A stretch of 42,802 bases of DNA from Levilactobacillus paucivorans (GCF_001437125.1 NZ_JQCA01000051.1:1-42802); one strand, 5' to 3'; shown: positions 1 through 8,246, counted from the stretch's first letter. Made by a program: numbers and translations. Notes: a model not told the origin generated them from the letters alone.

Positions 1-46
1 CCACTTCTAAGAATAGATTCTTAGTGTTGCACTTGATTTGACAATT
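1..46 (+). mobile_element. Left edge: probable end of an IS30-like element
   Basis: Positions 21-46 begin with TTAGTGTTGCACTT, and the same 14 bases occur in inverted orientation at 42763-42776. Over 26 bases the two ends match at about 21 positions, like the imperfect left and right terminal repeats of one IS. From memory, the inner part of E. coli IS30 repeats reads TGTTGC followed by an AATTGA stretch nearer the tip; the same order here places the IS body outside the window to the left. A short + frame at 3-41, ending in TGA, could be the transposase C-terminus, but that is a guess. An 8-bp inverted repeat lies at 7-14/17-24. No complete transposase is present. Confidence 0.5.
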
Positions 47-119
47 GAGGAAGAAATAATCTTGATTACCAACAACAGTTATTTTAGAACCGTTTTTAAT
101 TTCGGTAATTGTAGATAAC

Positions 120-158
120 AAAAAGCGTCCAGTCAATATCGAAATGACTGAACGCTTT
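120..158 (-). terminator. Terminator of rqcH
   Basis: Inverted repeat AAAGCGT/ACGCTTT continued by CAGTCA/TGACTG with one mismatch. On the minus strand it is followed by five T residues, 33 bases past the rqcH stop codon. Confidence 0.75.
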
Positions 159-191
159 GTCTGTAAATGTAGTTGTATATAGCAATTAAGA

Positions 192-1904
192 CTAATTATC
201 CGCGAGTTTTTCAACCAGCGAGCTTTCTGGTGTGACGTAGACCGTCCGTTGGCCAGTAAAGATCACGTAGCCTGGCTTGGCCCCATTAGGTTTGTGGAGT
301 CGTTTTACAGGCAGGTAATCGACGGGCACATTGCTCGACTCGCGACCCTTGGAGAAGTAGGCGGCCAAGTTGGCGGCCTCAAGAATCGTCGCTTCACTCG
401 GATTATCCGCGTGAATGATCACGTGGGAACCCGGCATATCCTTCACGTGAAGCCAGATATCGGTTCGTTTGGCAGTATGCAGGCTCAACTGATCATTCTG
501 CAAGTTGTTCTTACCGACAGAGATCTTCGTGCCATCGCTAGCCGTGAAGCGATCGGGCTTGCTGACCTTTTGACGCCGCTGTTTCTTAGACTTCTTCAGG
601 TGATCGTGATCTCGCAGGTAGCCCCCTTGTTGGAGTTCGAGACGGATGTCCACGAGATCCTTCGGGGCGGCCAGTTCAATCTGGGCCATGATGTTGTCGA
701 AGTAATCAACGTTAGCTTGCGTGATTTTCAACTGCTCATTAACGTAGATGACGGCATTTTTGGCCTTTTGATAGCGTTTGAAGTACTTTTGCGCGTTTTG
801 GTTGGGTGATAACTGATTGGAGAGGGCGATCTTCAACGGCTTGTTGTCATCGTAGAAGTTGGGTAACGAAACTGATGTCTCCCCGCGTTTGACTTGGTGC
901 AAGTAGGTCGTCAGAATCTCGCCCTTGATACGGTACTCGTCAGCGTTCTCGGTATCGGCAAGGGTGCGCTGGAGCTTCTTTAACTTGGTGCGATTCTTCT
1001 TGAGTTCGTTACGAACGACACGAATCAGCACGCTTCCTTGCTGTTGAACCCGGTCGCGTTCGGCCTTGTCCTGATAGTAGGTATCCAAGAGCTCACTGAG
1101 GGTAGCCGCAGTCTGTTGCGTGGACCCTTCCGCTGGGTAAGGGAAGGCCGTGAAACTGGTCTTGCCCTTAGGCGAAATGGTTAACGTGGGCTGTGGGGCA
1201 TCGAAAGTGGCGAAGAAGTCTCGGAAGTGTTGGGCCACATCGCCAGGTTGGTGAAGGGCGGTGGCTAATGCGGCAACCGTGTCCTTGCCTAGTCCCTGGT
1301 ATTGGTGCTGCAGGGTTTGGGCGAGAACTTCCTGGTTAGGGAAATCGCGGAGCGTATCGGCTAAATCAGGACGAGGGCCAGCGAAGGGATCGGTGAGATC
1401 TTGCTTCGGTGGGTTGATATATTGCGCCCCTGGTAAGAGTAACCGGTAGCGATTTTGATCGGAGCCAACGTGTTTGATGGCATCGAGAATCTTGCCTTCG
1501 GCACCGTCGACTAGGATGACGTTACTGTGACGGGCCATGATTTCAATAATAAGGAGAAGATCTTGTTGATCTCCTAATTCATTACGAGAGGTAAATTGCA
1601 GGTGCACGACCCGGTCGTTGGCAACCTGAGTGATGTTCTTTAAGATTGCCCCTTGCAAGTATTTCCGCAAGATCATGGTAAAGTTAGTGGGTACGGGTGG
1701 GTTCACGTATGGAATCTGCGTGACTTGAATCCGCGCATAGGTGGGGTTAGCCGATAACAGAATCGGATAGTTATGGCTATTAGCCCGGATGGTGAGGACG
1801 ACTTCGTTGGCGTAAGGTTGGTTAATCTTACTTACCCGACCGGTCGTGAGGGCTTGACCCAATTCCTGAACCATTGCGTGGGTAAAGGATCCGTCAAATG
1901 ACAT
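192..1904 (-). CDS. rqcH: Rqc2/RqcH-type NFACT protein (FbpA family)
   Basis: 570 aa, the usual length of the family once called fibronectin-binding protein. In Firmicutes RqcH binds the 50S subunit holding a stalled nascent chain and recruits tRNA-Ala to add a C-terminal alanine tail that marks the chain for degradation. Seen: NFACT-N with the LRKYLQG segment and the NDRVVHLQF and MARHSNVIL motifs, a central coiled coil (about 300-450), and C-terminal NFACT-R with NNLQND, DIWLHVKDMPGSHV. The start at 1904 has an AAAGGTG ribosome site. The longer open frame to 2024 runs through a good promoter (1970-1998), so the extra 40 residues are not coding. It is divergent from the MarR gene. Confidence 0.93.
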   Translation of the reverse strand: MSFDGSFTHAMVQELGQALTTGRVSKINQPYANEVVLTIRANSHNYPILLSANPTYARIQVTQIPYVNPPVPTNFTMILRKYLQGAILKNITQVANDRVVHLQFTSRNELGDQQDLLLIIEIMARHSNVILVDGAEGKILDAIKHVGSDQNRYRLLLPGAQYINPPKQDLTDPFAGPRPDLADTLRDFPNQEVLAQTLQHQYQGLGKDTVAALATALHQPGDVAQHFRDFFATFDAPQPTLTISPKGKTSFTAFPYPAEGSTQQTAATLSELLDTYYQDKAERDRVQQQGSVLIRVVRNELKKNRTKLKKLQRTLADTENADEYRIKGEILTTYLHQVKRGETSVSLPNFYDDNKPLKIALSNQLSPNQNAQKYFKRYQKAKNAVIYVNEQLKITQANVDYFDNIMAQIELAAPKDLVDIRLELQQGGYLRDHDHLKKSKKQRRQKVSKPDRFTASDGTKISVGKNNLQNDQLSLHTAKRTDIWLHVKDMPGSHVIIHADNPSEATILEAANLAAYFSKGRESSNVPVDYLPVKRLHKPNGAKPGYVIFTGQRTVYVTPESSLVEKLADN

Positions 1905-1969
1905 GGAGAACAACACCTTTCTATCTAGAGAGTCTTGAATCAATCGTTCAATAAAACGACACAACTTAA

Positions 1970-1998
1970 AGTATACCGGGCGATCAAGCGAAGTGCAA
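1970..1998 (-). promoter_or_regulatory. Promoter of rqcH
   Basis: Minus strand TTGCAC, 17-base spacer, TATACT. It lies 66-94 bases upstream of the chosen rqcH start and rules out the longer reading frame. Confidence 0.7.
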
Positions 1999-2104
1999 AG
2001 AACTTTCCTCGGGAACCGAGTCAAAGGGGTAAAAAAACGTCATCAAATTGACTTGTGATTAGCAACCAGATCGTTGTACAATACAATCAAAGGAGTGAGG
2101 GCAA

Positions 2105-2542
2105 ATGAAATCCAGTTTAGCGGCGCTTATGGCCATCAACAAAGTTCAGCAAACGTTACTGCAACGGATGACCAAGCAACAGCACCTAACCGTTTCCGAG
2201 TGGCAACTCTTGGATCATATCGGCGGCGGTGAAAACACCCAAGAAATTCTTGCCCAACAGACCCGGTTGGATACGTCGACACTCAGTCGCCAACTGAAGG
2301 GCTTAGTGGCCAAAGAGATGGTCTCCAAGGAAGCCATTGGTCGTGACAAACGCCAGTTGGTCTACAGCATCACCCCAGCGGGAACCGAGACGGCGGCAAC
2401 CATTAATTCAGCATTTGAGGCGCTGTCAGATGAGGTTTTCGAACACTGGTCAACCGATGAACGCAATTTATTACAGATATTATTGAACCGTTTAGATAAA
2501 AGTATGGATCGTCAGCGCAATGTGAAGAAACCTTTGGCTTGA
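2105..2542 (+). CDS. MarR-family transcriptional regulator
   Basis: 145 aa winged-helix repressor-type protein. The segment around residues 38-105 has the MarR layout: helix-turn-helix with DTSTLSRQLKGLVAKEM as recognition region, followed by the wing IGRDKRQLVYSITPAG and a C-terminal dimerisation helix. The start has AAAGGAG 9 bases upstream. A possible promoter (TTGTGA, 18 bases, TACAAT) lies between this gene and the divergent rqcH. MarR proteins usually act as dimers on palindromic operators and often respond to phenolic ligands or oxidants. No obvious regulated partner sits next door: the next gene, degV, is 314 bases away. Target and ligand cannot be read from the sequence. Confidence 0.9.
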   Translation: MKSSLAALMAINKVQQTLLQRMTKQQHLTVSEWQLLDHIGGGENTQEILAQQTRLDTSTLSRQLKGLVAKEMVSKEAIGRDKRQLVYSITPAGTETAATINSAFEALSDEVFEHWSTDERNLLQILLNRLDKSMDRQRNVKKPLA

Positions 2543-2856
2543 TGTGAGGTGGTGGACACTGCATGCAGGGACAGATTGTCTTCTGTGTTTTTGTGGTGTT
2601 ACAATTTAAGCAGGGTCGTTCTTCAGATGTGTCCTTGAGACGGCATAGGAGGCCCATTTGGGCTAGGCACAATTAAACCTGGATAAGTTCTCGGGATCAT
2701 TGGCGTCAGGCCTGACAATCGCGTGCAAATGGGATTAGGTTAGAAAGGTTAAATTTGTCGTGATTACGTTTCCATAACCGTACAAGTTCTAGGCGTTCCT
2801 GGCGTTTTATGGTATTCTAGTTTCTAAATGATAAAAAACAAAAGTAGGTGTAAGAA
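2543..2856. other. Intergenic stretch, no gene seen
   Basis: 314 bases between the MarR and degV genes. I see no coding frame with a ribosome site and no clear terminator. A weak -10 like TATTCT lies near 2813-2818 upstream of degV. The only open frame (minus, to 2672) has no start signal and looks fortuitous. Confidence 0.5.
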
Positions 2857-3721
2857 ATGAAGATTGCTGTGGTCACCGATAGTACTAGCTATTTGTCCGC
2901 AGAAGAGGTCGAGCGGTATCATATCCACGTCGTACCAATTCCGGTGATCATTGATGGTCGCTCCTATGATGAAGATGTTGATATTACCACGAGTGAATTC
3001 TACGAGCGGTTAAGAAATTCCAAGTCATTTCCAAGTACGTCCCAACCACCGTTGGGTGAAATGATTAATTTATACGACCAATTGGCCGATGAGGGTTATG
3101 ATGCGGTGATTAGTATTCATTTGGCCAGCACCATTTCTGGATTCGTTAATCAATTGAAGGCCTTGGCGCCCACCAGAGCGGATCAAGGTCATTCCATATG
3201 ACTCACAGATCACGGTCAAGTTGATGGGGTACTTAGCGATTGAAGCTTCACGGATGGCTGCGAAGGGTGCCGAACCGGACGAAATCATTGCGCGATTGGA
3301 TGACTTGCGGTCAACGATTGGCGAATACTTTGTCGTTGACGATCTGCAAAACTTGGTCCGTGGCGGCCGGTTGTCCAATGCATCTGGGTTTATCGGCAGT
3401 GTGTTACGGATTAAGCCATTATTGACGTTTGACGATGAGACCCACGAGATTGTGGCCTTTGAAAAGGTACGGTCACGTAAGAAGGCCTTAGCACGGGTCG
3501 AGGACTTGTTTGTTCAAGCCCAGGCGAAGGTTGATTACCCATTACGGGCGTTAGTCTTAGATGCGAACGATCCAGATGGTGGGAAAGCTTGGGCCGAAAA
3601 GATTGCGACGCAATACCCTGAGATCCCCGTCGAACGCTCTTACTTCGGGCCAGTCATTGGGACCCACCTTGGGGAAAAGGCTTTGGCTTTAGCTTGGTTG
3701 AAGGACTTTGACCGCGCATAA
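2857..3721 (+). pseudogene. DegV-family fatty-acid-binding protein, frameshifted
   Basis: Two frames together give one complete DegV protein of about 287 aa, the normal length. Frame one (2857-3201) carries the start MKIAVVTDSTSYL and the SQPPLGE loop typical of DegV. The rest, beginning before VIPYDSQITVKLMGY and including the NLVRGGRLS motif, is in the next frame. Removing one C from the CCC run at 3169-3171 restores an uninterrupted frame reading ALAPPERIKVIPYDSQ, so the break is a one-base insertion. DegV proteins bind a fatty acid between two alpha/beta domains and, as FakB, can present it to FakA kinase. Both halves keep good family similarity, so the lesion is recent or a sequencing error. 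Confidence 0.85.
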
Positions 3722-3774
3722 CGCGTGCAAGTCTGGAATGAGTATGGTATGCTGTTTTCTGTAATTAAATTTAC

Positions 3775-3885
3775 GGAGTAGGAAATAAGGCGTCAAGTGC
3801 CGGTGGAACGCAATGTGAACACCGGACGAAGGGAATGTGTCCCGCGATCTTATTTCCGCATTGACCGCAGCAATGTGGCAACTCC
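3775..3885 (+). ncRNA. Tetrahydrofolate (THF) riboswitch
   Basis: The leader of folT matches the THF riboswitch layout. P1 is GGAG (3775-3778) with CTCC (3882-3885). P2 is GGAAATAAG with CTTATTTCC, a 9-bp perfect stem. The conserved junction GCGTCAAGTG follows P2. P3 is CCGGTG/CACCGG, then ACGAAGGG and a short P4 (GGGA/TCCC), then CGCGAT back into P2 and the conserved-looking GCATTGACCGC. About 13 extra bases separate CCGC from the P1 strand compared with the form I remember, and CATTG/CAATG there can make a local hairpin. The CTCC strand can pair alternatively with GGAG of the ribosome site (3890-3893), giving a simple translational switch. Class call is confident; the mechanism is inferred. 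Confidence 0.85.
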
Positions 3886-3902
3886 CTTAGGAGATGTCTG
3901 AA

Positions 3903-4436
3903 TTGAAGACAATGGCAAAAACCCAGCTACCCAAGCTGGACACGTTGAGTATGGTGACGATGGGGTTATTGATGGCGTTGCAGCTGGTGATCAGTCGCTT
4001 CTCGATCGGCAATAACTTTATCAAGTTTAGTTTTACTTTTCTGATTGTGGCGTTACTGGCCAAGTTGTTCGGTCCCTGGTGGGGCATGATGACCGCGGCC
4101 GTCGTTGACGTGGTGGGAACTTTGATGACCGGGGGACCCTTCTTCCTGGGATTTACGGTATCGGCGATCCTGGGATCACTGATTTACGCGCTGTTCCTTT
4201 ACAAGCAACCGGTGAGTTGGGGACGCATCACACTGGCTTCTGTGATTATCGCAGTCGTCGTGAATGCCTTTCTCAACACATTGTGGGTGACCATCATGTA
4301 CCGGACGCCATTCTGGAGTTTATTGCCACTACGGGCCGTTAAACAGCTCATTGTGACACCCATTCAAATTGTTTTGGTCTACGGCTTGTTAAAGAGCCGC
4401 GTGATTCAAACGATTCAGGAACGATTAAATCGATAA
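3903..4436 (+). CDS. folT: ECF transporter S component, folate-specific (FolT)
   Basis: 177 aa integral membrane protein with about six hydrophobic segments. FolT is the substrate-binding subunit that associates with the shared EcfA-A'-T module (not in this window) to import folate. Sequence features: ALQLVISRFSIGNNFIKFSFTFL near the start, GPWWGMMTAAVVDVVG and GGPFFLGFTVSA, all typical of this S-component group. The THF riboswitch directly upstream supports folate specificity. Start choice: AGGAG (3889-3893) abuts an ATG at 3894, too close to use. TTG at 3903 has a 9-base spacing and is preferred; ATG 3912 is 18 bases away. A terminator follows at 4447-4478. Confidence 0.88.
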   Translation: MKTMAKTQLPKLDTLSMVTMGLLMALQLVISRFSIGNNFIKFSFTFLIVALLAKLFGPWWGMMTAAVVDVVGTLMTGGPFFLGFTVSAILGSLIYALFLYKQPVSWGRITLASVIIAVVVNAFLNTLWVTIMYRTPFWSLLPLRAVKQLIVTPIQIVLVYGLLKSRVIQTIQERLNR

Positions 4437-4446
4437 CTAACACGAG

Positions 4447-4478
4447 CACCGTTTCGGTTAAGCCGGGACGGTGTTTTT
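4447..4478 (+). terminator. Terminator of folT
   Basis: CACCGT (4447-4452) pairs with ACGGTG (4468-4473), with an inner CGG/CCG pairing, and is followed by TTTTT. Confidence 0.85.
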
Positions 4479-4648
4479 AACTGCGGTGCAGCTAGGGGAA
4501 TTAAATTAATTACTTTAACCTATGCAAATCAAAATTCACCTCTTCCGCCACACGGCTCAACCTGCCAACGCAGCCTAACCAGCAATTAACGGTAAATACA
4601 GGTCAGCGATCCAACCCTTAATTTTTTCTATTAAATGGGGGCGGCAGC

Positions 4649-4677
4649 TTGCGTCATTAAAGGTTTTCAGCTATAAC
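4649..4677 (+). promoter_or_regulatory. Promoter of gtrA-like gene
   Basis: TTGCGT, 17 bases, TATAAC, 37 bases before the start codon. The rest of the 236-base gap back to the folT terminator shows nothing recognisable. Confidence 0.6.
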
Positions 4678-4714
4678 GAGAGAAGATACGGATTATTCAG
4701 GGGGGACTAGAAAC

Positions 4715-5155
4715 ATGCAACGATTACTGCAACTTTACTACAAATATCAGGACGTGCTGGCCTACCTGATATTCGGGGGACTGACGACGGTGGTCAATTT
4801 GGTCGTCTTTTATGTCACGGCCACACTGTGGGGGTGGAACTATCAGGTAGGCAACGTCTGGGCTTGGTTCCTATCGGTGTTGTTTGCCTATCTGACCAAT
4901 CGGGTCTGGGTCTTCCATTCCCACTTTACAACGACTAAGGCCCTTTTCAGCGAGGTCGTCACGTTCTTCCTCGCGCGGGGGGCGACATTGATTATGGATA
5001 TGGCCATCATGTGGGCCGGGGTCACCTTGCTCCAGCAAAATGAAATGGTGACCAAATTGGTTGATCAAGTGGTGGTTGTCTTGGCTAACTACTTCTTTAG
5101 TAAGTGGTTTGTTTTCAAGAAGAACAAGGCTTCATCAATTAATGAACAGAATTAA
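4715..5155 (+). CDS. GtrA-family membrane protein
   Basis: 146 aa, four predicted membrane helices (about 15-35, 42-62, 82-104, 113-133), the full GtrA family pattern. Diagnostic pieces are FGGLTTVVNLVVFYV in helix 1, FAYLTNRVWVF after helix 2 and VVVVLANYFFSKWFVFKK at the end. GtrA-like proteins are thought to help flip or carry undecaprenyl-phosphate-linked sugars used for glycosylating wall polymers. The ribosome site is a strong GGGGGGA run 10 bases before ATG. It stands alone, with its own promoter and terminator, and no glycosyltransferase is adjacent, so its sugar is unknown. Confidence 0.9.
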   Translation: MQRLLQLYYKYQDVLAYLIFGGLTTVVNLVVFYVTATLWGWNYQVGNVWAWFLSVLFAYLTNRVWVFHSHFTTTKALFSEVVTFFLARGATLIMDMAIMWAGVTLLQQNEMVTKLVDQVVVVLANYFFSKWFVFKKNKASSINEQN

Positions 5156-5167
5156 ATCAGTTGATAA

Positions 5168-5204
5168 CCCATTACTGGCATGAGATTGCTGGTAATGGGT
5201 TTTA
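5168..5204 (+). terminator. Terminator of gtrA-like gene
   Basis: CCCATTAC/GTAATGGG 8-bp stem extended by GC pairs, then a T-rich tail. Confidence 0.85.
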
Positions 5205-5263
5205 TTTTGCTAGTAGGCCACTGTCGGCTGATTGGGGCGTGTGAACGGCTAACGTCGACCTGC

Positions 5264-5296
5264 TACAAAAAAACTGACATCCATAAGAATGTCAGT
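5264..5296 (-). terminator. Terminator of vanZ-like gene
   Basis: ACTGACAT (5273-5280) and ATGTCAGT (5289-5296) form an 8-bp stem. On the minus strand it is followed by a run of T residues. Confidence 0.85.
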
Positions 5297-5307
5297 GGTA
5301 AGTTTAC

Positions 5308-5817
5308 TTAGGCTATCGCGCGCTCCGCATGAGTTTTGCGGCTGGTTATTCGGTTGAAGAGGGCAACGGCTAGGCCACCGACCAGAATGCCTAAGGCGTT
5401 GGCCAAGACGTCATTGATGTCACTGCTGCGGTTGATGAGCCAATGATGCGAGAGGACGTATTGCATGGTTTCGACGCTACCTCCAACGAAGAGGCCCAAG
5501 AGACTGACGTCCAAGAGTGAAAGCTTAGGTAACGCCCACTTGGCCAGTAGCCCTAGGGAAATCGTCAAGACGATGTTCTCGAGGAAGCCGAGGTTGAAGA
5601 CGTCCAGATTGGTTAAATTGACCCGGCCAATTCCGATGGGCATGATATAAATCGCGGTGCCGGAAAATGAAATTGGGGTAAAGAGAATGGCGGCTAGGCC
5701 AGTTAAGTAGCCTAGCACTAAGAGGGCGAACCAGCGGCGTTTGCGGCCGGTTGCGACGATGAGTAGGCCACTTAGTCCAGCCAGTAAGATGATGAGTAAT
5801 AAGGGTTCCCAACGCAT
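5308..5817 (-). CDS. VanZ-like membrane protein
   Basis: 169 aa with about five membrane helices. The C-terminal RSSDINDVLANALGILVGG, together with SVETMQYVL before it and ILFTP in the N-terminal third, is the VanZ-like signature. VanZ itself gives low-level teicoplanin resistance; most chromosomal homologues have no assigned role beyond the envelope. The start ATG has a perfect GGAGGTGG ribosome site six bases before it. Monocistronic: its terminator is at 5264-5296, and the upstream 230 bases separate it from the divergent MazG-like gene. Confidence 0.88.
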   Translation of the reverse strand: MRWEPLLLIILLAGLSGLLIVATGRKRRWFALLVLGYLTGLAAILFTPISFSGTAIYIMPIGIGRVNLTNLDVFNLGFLENIVLTISLGLLAKWALPKLSLLDVSLLGLFVGGSVETMQYVLSHHWLINRSSDINDVLANALGILVGGLAVALFNRITSRKTHAERAIA

Positions 5818-6078
5818 CGAACCACCTCCATAAAAGTTTGCTTATCTATCGTGTCGGTTATCATGTTCCTAGACTACAACAGAATTGGCTAGCGTGGTGG
5901 TTTTTGCGAGGAGCTTTACGTTTTCTTGGTTCCTTTAGGAAAACCATAAGGACTTAGGCAAAGAATCATCACACTTTTTCGGGGAGTTGTGGCTACTTAT
6001 TTATTTATAAGACGTCTGCACTGAGTTCACAATTGGATTCTGGTACAGTTGAAAGAACACGAAAAGGGGGACGAACAC

Positions 6079-6408
6079 GTGACAATTACGGAACATCAAG
6101 ATTGGCTGGTCGATTTCTACCAGCGGCGGCATTGGTATCAATATTCACCCTTTGTTCATTTGAATTTCCTAACCGAAGAGGCCGGTGAGGTTTCGCGGGC
6201 CATTCGGGCGATTGAGATTGGGCGGGACCATCCTGGCGAAAAACAAGCGACTCCTGCGGCACGTCAGGCTAATTTACGTGAAGAATTGGCAGATGTGCTC
6301 GACCAGGTCTTGGTGATCAGTAGTCTGTATGATATCGATGCTAGTGACCTGTTGTCGGCCAGTGAGACTAAGCTAACCGAGCGTTTCAAGGATAGTCAAC
6401 CAGATTAG
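6079..6408 (+). CDS. MazG-like nucleotide pyrophosphohydrolase
   Basis: 109 aa, the size of single-domain MazG-like enzymes, which hydrolyse (d)NTPs to NMP and pyrophosphate. The metal-binding pattern is visible: LTEEAGEVSRAIRAIE, where the EExxE helix binds Mg, then REELADVLDQVLVIS with the ExxD partner pair. Start choice: GTG 6079 has AAAAGGGGG eight bases upstream, while the upstream TTG at 6049 has no ribosome site and would include that site in coding. It has its own terminator. It may act as house-cleaning of modified nucleotides; substrate unknown. Confidence 0.85.
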   Translation: MTITEHQDWLVDFYQRRHWYQYSPFVHLNFLTEEAGEVSRAIRAIEIGRDHPGEKQATPAARQANLREELADVLDQVLVISSLYDIDASDLLSASETKLTERFKDSQPD

Positions 6409-6416
6409 ACTTAAAC

Positions 6417-6449
6417 AGCCACCATCAGCGATGACGGTGGCTATTTAGT
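6417..6449 (+). terminator. Terminator of MazG-like gene
   Basis: AGCCACC (6417-6423) pairs with GGTGGCT (6436-6442), followed by ATTTAGTT; the U-tract is weak. Confidence 0.65.
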
Positions 6450-6515
6450 TGGCATGTTTGCCCGAAAAACCTAGGTGTGCTAAGGTGGAAGCCGACGCTA
6501 TAAGGAGTGAAGTTA

Positions 6516-6569
6516 ATGAGTGTGCATAATTGTCGCGCGATGTCCGTTACAAACCAATACATGAATTAG
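6516..6569 (+). CDS. Possible 17-codon leader peptide
   Basis: ATG at 6516 has AAGGAG at 6502-6507 with an ideal 8-base spacing, and opens a frame of 17 codons (MSVHNCRAMSVTNQYMN) ending in TAG. It lies 66 bases before the MutS2-like gene. It is either a leader ORF or the stub of a decayed gene that kept its translation signal. No codon run suggests amino-acid attenuation, and no terminator follows it. Confidence 0.3.
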   Translation: MSVHNCRAMSVTNQYMN

Positions 6570-6635
6570 CAATAGCAGGACCGACAATTCAAACCAATGA
6601 ATGTTTCTCCATGCTGATTGCTGCAAGGAGAAAAA

Positions 6636-8177
6636 ATGACTTTAAAACAAATTACCCAGCTTGATCAGATCCTAGCGACGGTCGCTCAATTCACGCATAG
6701 TGATCGGGCGGCGAACGCTTTACAGACGGCACCTAACGTGACCGACATTAAGACTGTTCGGCAACAGTTAAAACTGACGGCCGAGGCCCATCGTTTACTG
6801 GCCAATGATGTCATGTTGACCTACTTTGATTTGGATCAGCTGACCGCGCTACAAACAAAATTGGACCAAGGACTCTTACTCACGGCGGAACAATTGGGAA
6901 TGGTTAGTGACTTTCTGACAAACCTTCAGCGATTGACGACCGTGCTACGTGAGCACGAACAACTCGCACCAGGGTTAACGGTCATGTTGGCTTCTGCCAA
7001 GGGTCTGAGCGGTCTGCAGGGCCGTTTAACTCACGTGATTGTCAGAGGGCAGGTTGCGGACGACGCCACGCCACAGTTGGCCGATATTCGGCGGCAGATT
7101 AAGAAACAACGCCAACAGGTGCAAACAACCCTGACTCAATTTGTCCAGAAGCACGCCAAGGCGGTTCAAAGCAATCGGCTGATCACGCGAAATGACCGGG
7201 TCTGCGTGCAACTGAAGGCGAGTTATAAGAATCGGTTCCCAGGTCAGGTCGTCGATCAGTCTGGGACTGGATCAACGGTCTTCTTCGAACCCCAAGCGGC
7301 AGCAAAAAAGTCAGCCGTATTGACTAGCCTGATCAATGCCGAGAGTGATGAAATATATCAATTGCTGGCCACGTTGACCGGCGACGTTCTGGATCACTGG
7401 GACGATCTGAAAGCCAATCAAGACTTACTCAGTGATTTCGATCAGACGATGGCCAAGGGGCAGTATGGCTTGGAAACAGATAGCCATCTGCCCAAACTGA
7501 ACACCGACCAATACATTAAGATTGTGGCCGGCCGCCATCCCTTGTTGGGACCGGATGCCGTGCCTTTGAATATCGAACTCACGTCACATCAAGGCCTGAT
7601 GATTACTGGGGCCAACTCCGGTGGGAAAACCGTGGTGTTGAAGACGATTGCGTTATTTGCCTTGATGGTTCAGTTTGGCCTGGAATTACCTGCTGATAAG
7701 GGCACAGAGATGGCCGTGTTTAGTCAGTTCTGGGTCGATATTGGGGATAATCAAAGTCTGACTGCTCAGTTGAGTACCTTTGCCGCTGAGATGACGACCT
7801 TGGTGGATATGACGGCTAATATTCAAGCCAACGCCCTCGTTTTACTTGATGAAATCGGGAGTGGGACCGATCCCGAAGAGGGTTCTGCCTTGAGTATTTC
7901 GATTATCGAATATCTCCGCCAGCAACAGGCGACGATCATTGCGACGACCCACTTCAGTGCCATTAAGGAATATGCCGTGGATTGCCCAACATTTATGACG
8001 GCTACCATGGCGTTCGATCCCAAGACATTACGGCCCACGTATCGCTTGCTTCTGCATCAGGTTGGGGCTAGTGAGGTGGTGTGGTTGGCCGAACGCTTAG
8101 GGCTGGCAAAGCCGATCTTAGAGGATACACGACGCCGATTGGCGGCGAAGTCTCGGGTGGGTCAGGCTGGTCGATGA
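6636..8177 (+). CDS. MutS2-like ATPase lacking the Smr domain
   Basis: 513 aa. Core and clamp-like helical regions lead to TGSTVFFEP (about 211-219), a MutS2 hallmark. Then come Walker A GANSGGKT (about 325-332), Q-loop region DIGDNQSLTAQLSTFAAEM, and Walker B LVLLDEIGSGTDPEEGSAL (about 404-422) followed by TTHFSAIKEYA. Full MutS2 has about 780 aa with a KOW linker and C-terminal Smr nuclease; this protein stops just after the ATPase domain (VGASEVVWLAERLGLAKPI). MutS2 splits collided ribosomes or limits recombination; loss of Smr leaves only an ATPase clamp. The frame is intact with a clean stop and terminator, so it is probably a genuine short paralogue. ATG 6636 has AAGGAG five bases upstream. 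Confidence 0.85.
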   Translation: MTLKQITQLDQILATVAQFTHSDRAANALQTAPNVTDIKTVRQQLKLTAEAHRLLANDVMLTYFDLDQLTALQTKLDQGLLLTAEQLGMVSDFLTNLQRLTTVLREHEQLAPGLTVMLASAKGLSGLQGRLTHVIVRGQVADDATPQLADIRRQIKKQRQQVQTTLTQFVQKHAKAVQSNRLITRNDRVCVQLKASYKNRFPGQVVDQSGTGSTVFFEPQAAAKKSAVLTSLINAESDEIYQLLATLTGDVLDHWDDLKANQDLLSDFDQTMAKGQYGLETDSHLPKLNTDQYIKIVAGRHPLLGPDAVPLNIELTSHQGLMITGANSGGKTVVLKTIALFALMVQFGLELPADKGTEMAVFSQFWVDIGDNQSLTAQLSTFAAEMTTLVDMTANIQANALVLLDEIGSGTDPEEGSALSISIIEYLRQQQATIIATTHFSAIKEYAVDCPTFMTATMAFDPKTLRPTYRLLLHQVGASEVVWLAERLGLAKPILEDTRRRLAAKSRVGQAGR

Positions 8178-8202
8178 GTAATTTAGATTGAAAGATAAAT
8201 AA

Positions 8203-8246
8203 AACTGGTTTCGGAGGTAATTGTGATCTTCGGAACCAGTTTTTTT
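8203..8246. terminator. Bidirectional terminator
   Basis: AACTGGTT (8203-8210) pairs with AACCAGTT (8234-8241), with CGG/CCG-type inner pairing. T-rich on the + side and TTTTATTT on the minus side, between convergent genes. Confidence 0.8.

Noticed and set aside
47-119. Short open minus frame reading ITEIKNGSKITVVGNQDYFF
   Set aside because: It looks protein-like but has no start or ribosome site, begins inside the rqcH terminator and runs into the IS-like end. It may be a gene scrap, but that cannot be supported.
249-809. 186-codon + frame opposite rqcH, and similar long frames opposite parC, parE, hslU and topA
   Set aside because: Shadows of strongly coding minus-strand genes; they lack starts with ribosome sites and have no family features.
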